From: Pyrinomonadaceae bacterium
Lineage (GTDB): Bacteria; Acidobacteriota; Blastocatellia; Pyrinomonadales; Pyrinomonadaceae
Reading direction: 5' to 3'
DNA length: 7,555 bases
Assembly (NCBI GenBank): GCA_013813825.1
Contig: JACCRA010000048.1
Span: 1-7,555 of the forward strand
Position numbers and translations under genes: made by a program. Shown here in pieces: positions 1-4,760 of the stretch (the stretch's first letter is position 1; every line of letters begins with the position of its first letter). The notes under the pieces are model-generated. The model was not told the origin of the DNA, made no database searches, and saw nothing but the letters and a program-made list of their open reading frames with translations.

Positions 1-540
1 GCCCCAACTCGCCGCCTGAATCAGCGGCGGATGAAACGCCTGCGAGTAGCCGACGGCGTTCCACAGTTGCCCCGTCACGCCGAGCCGCGCCCACTCCTGC
101 GCCGCCCACAGGAAAGGAACCAACAGCAGCACCCTCCCGACGCCCCAGCGCGTCGATAGTCGCCACAGCGCCAACGCGAAGAGTCCGGGAAACAATCCGG
201 CGACGAGGGTCAGCGGCGCAAGCAGCACAAAGGCGAGCCAGCGCGGGATGCCGCCGTAATGAATCATCGAGTGCGTCAGCCACCAGCACGAGCCGTAGAA
301 GAAGAGCGTGCCCGTCGTCCAACCCAGTACGAACGCTTGCGGCGCGCTCATCTGGCGACGATGCACGATGGCGAAGATGAGGGGGACCAGTGCGACCCAC
401 GCCAGCGGCCAAAGGTCGAAGTCGGGGAAGGCGAGAATCAGCAGCAGTGCCGACAGGACGGCGAGTAGCCATTGGGCGGGCGCGGGACGACTCGCACGCA
501 GCCACGCCGGCCAACTCCTTCGTGTCCGCCGCCCGGCCAT
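1..540 (-). CDS. lnt: Apolipoprotein N-acyltransferase, N-terminal 180 residues (cut by window edge)
   Basis: Lnt transfers the third acyl chain from a phospholipid to the N-terminal cysteine of lipoproteins at the periplasmic face of the inner membrane. Only the membrane part is in the window; the catalytic nitrilase-like domain (Glu-Lys-Cys triad) would lie beyond the left edge. Visible family features are a first helix followed by LAFPDFDLWPLAWVALVPL (residues 36-54), a glycine/aromatic helix with GWTTGTLFFYGSCWWL (73-88), further helices near 101-125 and 134-146, then EWARLGVTGQLWN and GYSQAF with PLIQAASWG (149-180). This matches the Lnt order of a W..E..R segment, a GYSQ segment and PL.Q.A...G. 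A basic stretch precedes the first helix, fitting the positive-inside rule. The start is uncertain: I chose ATG at 540, but an in-frame GTG at 570 lies just after a good extended -10 box and would add 10 residues. No Shine-Dalgarno is seen at either. The frame stays open to base 1. Confidence 0.86.
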   Translation of the reverse strand, partial: MAGRRTRRSWPAWLRASRPAPAQWLLAVLSALLLILAFPDFDLWPLAWVALVPLIFAIVHRRQMSAPQAFVLGWTTGTLFFYGSCWWLTHSMIHYGGIPRWLAFVLLAPLTLVAGLFPGLFALALWRLSTRWGVGRVLLLVPFLWAAQEWARLGVTGQLWNAVGYSQAFHPPLIQAASWG

Positions 541-577
541 CGGCGTGTCGAGGGTGAAACTCTCTTGCACGGGCGCG

Positions 578-586
578 AGTGTAGCA
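578..586 (-). promoter_or_regulatory. Extended -10 promoter element for lnt
   Basis: The minus strand reads TGCTACACT, an extended -10 (TGnTAnnnT form; TACACT matches TATAAT at 4 of 6). No convincing -35 lies at 16-18 bp, which extended -10 promoters tolerate. Transcription would begin near 570-572, at or just before the in-frame GTG at 570, so a leaderless lnt mRNA is possible. The assignment is from consensus only. Confidence 0.4.
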
Positions 587-704
587 GAGCAGCGAGGCCG
601 GGCGGGAACGCACAGTTGAGAAATTTATGAGCGGCGAAAATTTTTTTACGGTTGCGTCAGCTACACGTCCTCGTGCGGTAAAGCAGTTGACGTTCAACGT
701 AAAA

Positions 705-744
705 AGACAGAAATTTGTCACCCGCCGTGTGACAAATTTTGTCT
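705..744. repeat. Near-perfect inverted repeat, possible operator or hairpin
   Basis: Left arm 705-721 (AGACAGAAATTTGTCAC) pairs with right arm 729-744 (GTGACAAATTTTGTCT) with one unpaired base, across a 7-nt loop. The inner core is TTTGTCAC-N7-GTGACAAA. Each arm is itself almost palindromic (GACAAA/TTTGTC), a shape commoner in paired operator sites than in terminators. No T-tract follows on either strand, so it is unlikely to be an intrinsic terminator. Confidence 0.6.
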
Positions 745-852
745 CGCTGACACGCACCGGCGGGCGAAGCGGCGAGACATAGTATGTGCAGCAGTGGCGA
801 AAGAATGGCGGGAAAAGAGCGGATGAAGAAAATAAGTCGCCTAAACGCGGGA

Positions 853-876
853 GAACCCGGTCACGTGACCGGGTTC
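853..876. repeat. Perfect 24-bp palindrome with CACGTG centre
   Basis: The half-site GAACCCGGTCAC is followed directly by its exact reverse complement GTGACCGGGTTC, with no spacer. It could be a dimeric regulator site, or a cruciform or RNA hairpin with a CACG tetraloop. It is not followed by a U-run on either strand, so a terminator is not supported. It could also be one copy of a dispersed palindromic repeat, which one window cannot show. Confidence 0.65.
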
Positions 877-1089
877 CTGTAAGATGTGATATTCGGTAGA
901 TGGCTCGGCGGGCGGCTGGCGCAGCGGCAGGCTGTGCTCAGAGAAGTGATGGCGGCGGGGTCACGGTTTAACTTCTTCCGTGCTTGCCAACTTGCCTAGA
1001 AGCACCTCGCGTGCCACAAAAGCGATTTCAGGAAATTGTCTCACCCGCTTTCCAGTTTTGGGAGTTGCGAAAACAAGATCGGCCGTTGA

Positions 1090-1380
1090 TCAGTGCGGCT
1101 CTTCCACCTCAAGCAAATGACCTCGCGTTCCGACGACGCGCACCGTCGCGCCCTGCCGCACCAACTCGCCCGTCCGCGTTCGCGCCCGCCACAACTCACC
1201 GCCGACGAGCACCGCGCCCTCCGGCTCAAGAGCTTTCTCGACGAAGGCCGACCGGCCGAGCAGTTGCGGATCGCCGCTCCCCGCTTTTTTGTGTCTTGAG
1301 AGCGCCGCGACGAAAGCGATGAGAGCGAGGAGCAGACAGGAGAAAATGCCGGCGGCAACGATCATGACGGAGGACAACAT
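1090..1380 (-). CDS. Short NfeD-like membrane protein with C-terminal OB-fold
   Basis: 96 residues. Residues 5-28 form one transmembrane helix (MIVAAGIFSCLLLALIAFVAAL), followed by a basic RHKK stop-transfer, so the C-terminal domain should be cytoplasmic. Residues 41-92 fit the NfeD C-terminal OB-fold: LGRSAFVEKALEPEGAVLVG, then GELWRA, then a G..V.V segment with GHLLEV. In NfeD proteins this small beta-barrel follows membrane helices, and the genes usually sit beside a stomatin/flotillin-type SPFH gene. None is seen here; the neighbour is the secreted TPR gene 77 nt upstream on the same strand, probably co-transcribed. The length matches the short single-helix NfeD forms, which lack the ClpP-like protease domain of long NfeD. 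No good Shine-Dalgarno precedes the ATG at 1380; an internal ATG at 1365 is also possible. The family call is good, the role unknown. Confidence 0.75.
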   Translation of the reverse strand: MLSSVMIVAAGIFSCLLLALIAFVAALSRHKKAGSGDPQLLGRSAFVEKALEPEGAVLVGGELWRARTRTGELVRQGATVRVVGTRGHLLEVEEPH

Positions 1381-1398
1381 AGATACTAATGAATGTCA

Positions 1399-1444
1399 GG
1401 GCGGAAGAATGACTTAGAGTAACCCCTCGTTCATCCTTCCGCCC
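1399..1444. repeat. Hairpin and GAAGGATGA-type repeats between the TPR and NfeD-like genes
   Basis: Arms 1399-1412 (GGGCGGAAGAATGA) and 1431-1444 (TCATCCTTCCGCCC) are complementary at 13 of 14 positions, with an 18-nt loop. The right arm's TCATCCTTC recurs at 1446-1454, so the minus strand reads GAAGGATGA twice just after the TPR stop codon. There is no U-run, so it is not a canonical terminator. In an operon gap such a stem may act in mRNA processing or stability, or it may be a low-complexity repeat. Confidence 0.55.
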
Positions 1445-1457
1445 TCATCCTTCGTCC

Positions 1458-3206
1458 TTACTTCGCCCCGGTCTCGACCTGCCGGTGGAGCGCAAGGGCT
1501 TCCTGATTGTTCGGATCGATCTGCATGGCGGAGCGGGCGTGCGTCATAGCCTGCGAGCGGTCGCCGCGTTCGAGGAAGATGCGCCCCAACAAAACGTGCG
1601 CGTCGAGCAGTTTCGAGTCCCAGAAGATCGCGGTCTTCAGCGAACTGATCGCGCGGACGAGGTCGCCGCGCCGCTGGTAGATGCGCCCGATCAGCAAGTG
1701 CGCTTCGGCGTTCATCGGTTCGATCATTAAGACGCGGTTCAGTTCGGGCAGCACTTCGTCGTCGCGGCCAGCGTCGTAAAGCCCTCGCGCGTTGACGAGC
1801 AAGTCCTGCGTGTTAAGGCCGGACTCTTCGGCCTGCGGCGTATGCACCTTGAGGGCCTCTAAAAGATCGAAGTTCGGGTTAAGGCGGAGCGGCAATTCGG
1901 TCGTTGCCTGAGATTTCTGCCACTCGGTTTGGAGGCGCGCGTAATTCGGCAGATACTTGCGCGCCTCGTTGTCGGCGTCGGCGGCGGCTTCCGTCTTGCC
2001 GACGCGCTCCAAGCTTTTGGCGTGCAGGAAAAGCACTTCGCCCGCACGCGGATTCAGGGTCCGCGCCGCGCGCAACTGTTCTTCCGCCGCGGCGTGCTGA
2101 CCCGCGAGCGTCAGCGCGTAGGCGTAGTTGTAGCGCACCGCATCGTCATCAGGTGCCGTGTCTTTAGCGCGCTCCAGAAGCGCAATGGCTTGCTTTAACA
2201 GCCGCTCGCGTTCCGCCGGTTTCTGTTCGACGCGCGCGGCGGCCGTCGAGAGCGCGCCCGCATTGTTGTAGATACCGGTCAGCGGCATGTCGGACGTGAG
2301 CGGCATGATCGCGCCAAGCGCGCTGACCAGATCGCCCAACTTCCAGTAACTCAGCGCGGCGTAAAAAGCCGACTCGTTATAGTGCGGGTCTTTCTTCTGC
2401 AACCGCGCGTAATACTCGGCGGCACGTTTCCAGTCTTCCTGCTTGAAGTAGAGATTGCCCAACTCGAAAGCGGCTTGCGGATAGACCGCTCCGGCGTTGT
2501 CCTTCGCGTATACCTTAAGCGCGTTCTGCAAATAGTTCGAGCGTTTCTCGCGGTCGTCAGTCATCACGCCTTTGGCGAAACTTTCGAGCGCGCGCGGCGG
2601 CACTTTGGTCGCCTGCGCGACGATCTGGTTGCGCGAGAAGGGCAAGGTGTTGTCGCGTTGCGCGAGAATCTGATAGGCGAGCGTCCCCTGCATGTTTTGC
2701 ATGTTGATGAGCGCGCCGCCGAAGTCGTAAGGGTGCCACGCCCAAGCCCCTTCGCGCGTCAACTCGCCGGCGTGGCGGCCTTCGTTGACGCGGATCACGC
2801 GCACCGTGCCGCGCAACTCCGAGAGCGCTTTGTCGTCCGGCTTGGCCGTTACGTCGTAAGTGCCGAGAATGACGATGGAGGCTTTTGTTTCGCGTGCGAT
2901 CTTAATGGCGGTGGCGCGCGACGGCACGGAGGCGAGCGGCAGGCGCAGGCGCTGGTAAGTCAACTCGCGCTCGTCGGTCGAGACGACGCGCACGCCGGGG
3001 ACGTTCAGCAGTTCACTCAGCGCGTCGGCGAAACTCGCGCCGATCCAGTTGTACTCTTTAAGCGCCGAGTTGTTCTCAAACGGCAGCACGACGATCACGT
3101 CTTGCCCTAGGACCGGCGTTTGCGCGGCGAGGCGCGCAGGCGACAGCGCGAGCAGCAGCAAGGCGAAGACGAGGACGGACGCGAAAATATTATTTTGAAA
3201 AATCAT
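1458..3206 (-). CDS. Secreted TolB/FlgO-like plus TPR repeat protein
   Basis: 582 residues. Residues 1-29 are a signal peptide: hydrophobic FASVLVFALLLLAL, then SPARLAAQ as a likely signal peptidase I site. Residues 36-145 resemble the FlgO/TolB N-terminal alpha/beta fold: VIVVLPFENNSALKEYNWIG, then FADALSELL, then IARETKASIVILGTYDV and LRGTVRVIRV. Tetratricopeptide repeats follow, clearest near 243-274, 278-301, 355-388, 466-498, 500-532 and 535-567. TPRs bind protein partners, so a periplasmic or outer-membrane scaffold role is likely; the exact partner is unknown. The frame extends upstream to an ATG at 3407, but that part crosses a tRNA-like fragment and reads as junk. The ATG at 3206 has GAAGG 8 nt upstream and leads straight into the signal peptide. 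The NfeD-like gene follows 77 nt downstream. Confidence 0.85.
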   Translation of the reverse strand: MIFQNNIFASVLVFALLLLALSPARLAAQTPVLGQDVIVVLPFENNSALKEYNWIGASFADALSELLNVPGVRVVSTDERELTYQRLRLPLASVPSRATAIKIARETKASIVILGTYDVTAKPDDKALSELRGTVRVIRVNEGRHAGELTREGAWAWHPYDFGGALINMQNMQGTLAYQILAQRDNTLPFSRNQIVAQATKVPPRALESFAKGVMTDDREKRSNYLQNALKVYAKDNAGAVYPQAAFELGNLYFKQEDWKRAAEYYARLQKKDPHYNESAFYAALSYWKLGDLVSALGAIMPLTSDMPLTGIYNNAGALSTAAARVEQKPAERERLLKQAIALLERAKDTAPDDDAVRYNYAYALTLAGQHAAAEEQLRAARTLNPRAGEVLFLHAKSLERVGKTEAAADADNEARKYLPNYARLQTEWQKSQATTELPLRLNPNFDLLEALKVHTPQAEESGLNTQDLLVNARGLYDAGRDDEVLPELNRVLMIEPMNAEAHLLIGRIYQRRGDLVRAISSLKTAIFWDSKLLDAHVLLGRIFLERGDRSQAMTHARSAMQIDPNNQEALALHRQVETGAK

Positions 3207-3226
3207 AACGAAAACCTTCGGGAGCG

Positions 3227-3276
3227 AAAAAAAACGAAAGCCGCCGGCGCGTTCGTTGGTGCGCGGCGCGGACGGC
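3227..3276 (-). terminator. Possible rho-independent terminator or leader attenuator before the TPR gene
   Basis: On the minus strand GCCGTCCGCGC (3276-3266) can pair with GCGCCGGCGGC (3250-3240) with one G-U and one mismatch across a 15-nt loop. TTTCG and then eight T (3234-3227) follow. The T-run ends only 20 nt before the TPR start codon, so it would either have ended an ancestral tRNA-Glu transcript or act as an attenuator in the TPR leader. The imperfect stem keeps confidence low. Confidence 0.4.
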
Positions 3277-3319
3277 CTCTGCTTCGGCTTCACGGGAGCG
3301 CGACCCGACGCACGGAATA

Positions 3320-3364
3320 TTGGCGTCCCAGACGGAAGTCGAATCCGTATCGCCGCCGTGAAAG
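3320..3364 (-). pseudogene. tRNA-Glu 3'-half fragment (candidate att site)
   Basis: This segment matches 4434-4478, the 3' half of the intact tRNA-Glu gene, at 40 of 45 positions in the same orientation. On the minus strand it runs from the anticodon loop (CTTTCAC) through GGCGG, a T-arm (ACGGA, TTCGACT, TCCGT) and CTGGGAC to G-CCA. The part upstream of the anticodon loop does not match the tRNA: the 5' anticodon stem, D-arm and a well-paired acceptor are missing. Two of the five differences (3336 and 3344) are the two sides of one T-stem pair, G-C in the intact gene and A-T here. That pair, 53-61, is normally an invariant G-C. This is the remnant expected when an element integrates at the anticodon loop of a tRNA gene, or alternatively a decayed duplicate. 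Confidence 0.75.
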
Positions 3365-3378
3365 TCCGTGTGAAGCAC

Positions 3379-3407
3379 ATTGTATGAATTGGCAAGGACT
3401 TGCACAA
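3379..3407 (-). promoter_or_regulatory. Possible promoter upstream of the tRNA fragment and TPR gene
   Basis: The minus strand has TACAAT (3384-3379; 5 of 6 to TATAAT) and TTGTGC (3407-3402; 3 of 6 to TTGACA) with a 17-bp spacer. Transcription would start near 3372, read through the tRNA-Glu fragment and the hairpin/T8 element, then reach the TPR start at 3206, giving a structured leader of about 165 nt. Consensus match only. Confidence 0.3.
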
Positions 3408-3609
3408 GCTCGCTTATCTTCCGCCTTTTCAAACAGATAAGATAGATGTCGGAAGCCCCGGTTAGGATGCATTCGTAGCAGTTCATCAACTCTTTTGTTA
3501 CCATGTCGTTACCCGAAATGTGCGAGGGTTTCACTTTTAGATACGGCCAGAATGGCTACTATATCCCGACGACGTCCAAAATTAACACTAGCCCGCAACG
3601 AAAATAAGT

Positions 3610-4191
3610 ATGCTCACCGCACGCTTTGAAGACGCTCTCATTTATGCTGCCCGATTGCACTCCGCTCAAGTCCGTAAAGGCACGAACACACCGTATCTCG
3701 CACATCTGCTTGGCGTCGCGAGTATCGCCCTCGAAAATAGAGCTGATGAAGACGAGGCGATAGCGGCGCTGCTCCATGATGCCATCGAAGATCAAGGCGG
3801 AGCGGTCACAAGAGAAGAAATACGCCGGCGGTTCGGCCAGCGTGTGGCGGAGATCGTTGATGGCTGTACGGATGCGGAGACAATCCCGAAACCTCCTTGG
3901 CGCGCTCGTAAGGAGACGTACATTCAGCACCTCGCGCTGGCTTCGCCATCCGTGCGATTAGTGTCTGCCTCCGACAAGCTGTACAACGCGCGGGCCATTC
4001 TTCTCGATTACAGAGTCTTAGGCGAAGAATTATGGCGGCGTTTCACGGGCGGGCGGGCTGGAACATTATGGTACTACCGCGCGCTCGTCGAAGCATACAG
4101 AGCGCACGGCTCGTCGCCTCTACTGGACGAACTGGAGCGCACGGTCGCGGAACTCGAACGACTTGCTTCACAGCCACCAATGGCAACTTAA
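3610..4191 (+). CDS. Small HD-domain hydrolase, MESH1/SpoT-type ((p)ppGpp hydrolase-like)
   Basis: 193 residues, the size of single-domain small alarmone hydrolases, with no synthetase, TGS or ACT domain. Motifs in order: H17 and R22-K23 in HSAQVRKGTNTPYLAH (H32), HD signature LLHDAIED (H56, D57, E60, D61), RRFGQRVAEIVDGCTDAE (73-90), K101..Y104..H107, and ASDKLYNAR (D122, N126). H32, H56, D57 and D122 match the four metal ligands of MESH1/Rel hydrolases, E60-D61 the catalytic pair, and N126 the conserved Asn, so an active enzyme is expected. It probably removes the 3' pyrophosphate from (p)ppGpp or a related nucleotide; substrate is inferred. It stands alone on the plus strand between two tRNA-Glu repeats, uses more ATA, AGA, CTT and TTA codons than its neighbours, and may be acquired. 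No clear Shine-Dalgarno precedes ATG 3610; a weak -10-like TACTAT lies at 3557-3562. Confidence 0.85.
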   Translation: MLTARFEDALIYAARLHSAQVRKGTNTPYLAHLLGVASIALENRADEDEAIAALLHDAIEDQGGAVTREEIRRRFGQRVAEIVDGCTDAETIPKPPWRARKETYIQHLALASPSVRLVSASDKLYNARAILLDYRVLGEELWRRFTGGRAGTLWYYRALVEAYRAHGSSPLLDELERTVAELERLASQPPMAT

Positions 4192-4206
4192 GAGTCGTGC
4201 GCGTGA

Positions 4207-4335
4207 AAGAACAAGCGGACATCCATTTCACAATCATCTAACGACAACGGTGAAACCTACACCGAGGCTGCCCTGTGCGGCGAGCAATTAATTCTCCTGC
4301 ACAATCAAGGCAAACTGCTAACGCTCGCGGCTTAA
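4207..4335 (+). pseudogene. Start-less 42-codon open frame, possible gene tail
   Basis: After the stop at 4204-4206 this frame reads 42 sense codons to TAA at 4333-4335, ending in residues such as NGETYTEAAL, CGEQLILLHN and QGKLLTLAA. It has no ATG or GTG and no ribosome binding site. The second half looks protein-like rather than random, so it may be the 3' remnant of a decayed small gene brought in with the HD gene. I do not recognise a family. Chance openness in 130 nt of moderate GC is a real alternative. Confidence 0.25.
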
Positions 4336-4385
4336 CAACCTCTCTCAGTCGCTCTTGCCGGAGGGTCGTGTGTCTTTGAAAGGGT

Positions 4386-4421
4386 CCAAAAGCAGAAACA
4401 GCCGCGAGGGCGGCTGTTTCT
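4386..4421 (-). terminator. Rho-independent terminator of tRNA-Glu
   Basis: On the minus strand a perfect 12-bp stem, AGAAACAGCCGC / GCGGCTGTTTCT, closes a 4-nt CCTC loop and is followed by GCTTTTGG. It lies 14 nt beyond the CCA end of the tRNA, where a tRNA terminator is expected. On the plus strand the hairpin is followed by CAAGGGATTT, not a T-run, so termination is mainly leftward. Confidence 0.82.
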
Positions 4422-4434
4422 CAAGGGATTTAGT

Positions 4435-4510
<76 letters not shown>

Positions 4511-4535
4511 ATTCTGCTTGAACACAAGTGCAGAC

Positions 4536-4565
4536 AACTTACCGTAACGCCTGAGCGAGTGTCAA
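4536..4565 (-). promoter_or_regulatory. Promoter of tRNA-Glu
   Basis: The minus strand has a perfect TTGACA -35 (4565-4560), an 18-bp spacer and TAAGTT (4541-4536; 3 of 6 to TATAAT). The -10 ends 25 nt before the mature tRNA 5' end, leaving a normal short leader for RNase P. A perfect -35 with a weaker -10 is plausible for a stable-RNA promoter. Confidence 0.6.
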
Positions 4566-4696
4566 ACCGCACGCGCCGGCCACGACGGCGCAGGGTTATA
4601 GCCTGTTCCACGCGCGTGAAAAGTGCGCTCGAAAAATGACAGGAAGAAGAACACAGGCGCGAATACTCCGTCTCAATCCGCCGTCATCGCTTCCGT

Positions 4697-4719
4697 GAAG
4701 CCAAGGCTTCCACTATATT
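4697..4719 (+). promoter_or_regulatory. Dyad GAAGCC-AA-GGCTTC followed by TATATT, possible promoter region of glycan operon
   Basis: A 14-bp palindrome (4697-4710) lies just before an AT-rich TATATT (4714-4719), 42 nt ahead of the GT-A gene start. TATATT matches TATAAT at 5 of 6, but the hexamer 17 bp upstream (TTCCGT) is a poor -35. The dyad occupies the spacer, where a repressor or activator could sit. It is the best promoter candidate between the tRNA-Glu gene and the operon, and weak. Confidence 0.3.
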
Positions 4720-4760
4720 TAGACCACACGCTCTGACAGTTTGATTCGCCGTTTCGGACT

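Larger units (their letters stand above)
571..1089. other. 519-nt non-coding gap rich in dyad symmetry
   Basis: No credible gene lies between the end of the NfeD-like gene and lnt, both on the minus strand. The open frames here have shadow-type composition. The gap holds a 40-nt inverted repeat (705-744), a perfect 24-bp palindrome (853-876), a small dyad around the ACGTT-C-AACGT at 689-699, and an A/T-rich run near 637-648. GTCAC or GTGAC pentamers occur five times between 717 and 963. I see no rho-independent terminator for the upstream gene; the segment 877-1089 shows nothing I can name. Confidence 0.6.
3207..3609. other. Intergenic: attenuator-like hairpin, tRNA-Glu 3' fragment, AT-richer left flank of HD gene
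   Basis: Gap between the divergent TPR (minus) and HD-hydrolase (plus) genes. It holds a hairpin plus T8 tract (3227-3276), the tRNA-Glu fragment (3320-3364), a possible minus-strand promoter (3379-3407) and a 7-bp dyad CTTATCT/AGATAAG (3413-3441). From about 3370 to 3609 the DNA is visibly more AT-rich than the genes on either side. A minus-strand frame here, ATG at 3504, reads about 45 protein-like residues and then runs into the tRNA fragment; I do not call it a gene. Confidence 0.55.
4511..4760. other. Divergent intergenic region between tRNA-Glu and glycan operon
   Basis: 250 nt with the tRNA-Glu promoter firing left and a weak promoter candidate with a dyad firing right. No gene is seen; the short frames crossing it overlap the tRNA and have no coding character. 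Nothing else recognisable lies at 4566-4696. Confidence 0.5.

Noticed and set aside
259..619. Plus-strand frames over the lnt region
   Set aside because: They overlap the minus-strand Lnt frame with its conserved membrane motifs; their translations have shadow composition.
853..876. Palindrome as a rho-independent terminator
   Set aside because: No U-run on either strand and no natural loop; better described as a DNA dyad or repeat.
905..975. tRNA-like look of the segment with GGCGCAGCGGCAGG and GGTTTAACTTC
   Set aside because: Acceptor, anticodon and T-stems do not pair; no complete cloverleaf can be drawn.
984..1322. 112-residue plus-strand frame over the NfeD-like gene
   Set aside because: Arg/Pro/Ala-rich shadow; the minus-strand frame has a membrane helix and OB-fold pattern.
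2382..3110. 242-residue plus-strand frame opposite the TPR gene
   Set aside because: Antisense shadow of a well-supported TPR coding region; no domain and no ribosome site.
3207..3407. N-terminal 67-residue extension of the TPR protein to ATG 3407
   Set aside because: The extension crosses the tRNA-Glu fragment and the T8 tract and is arginine/proline-rich without a domain. A signal peptide and GAAGG ribosome site place the start at 3206.
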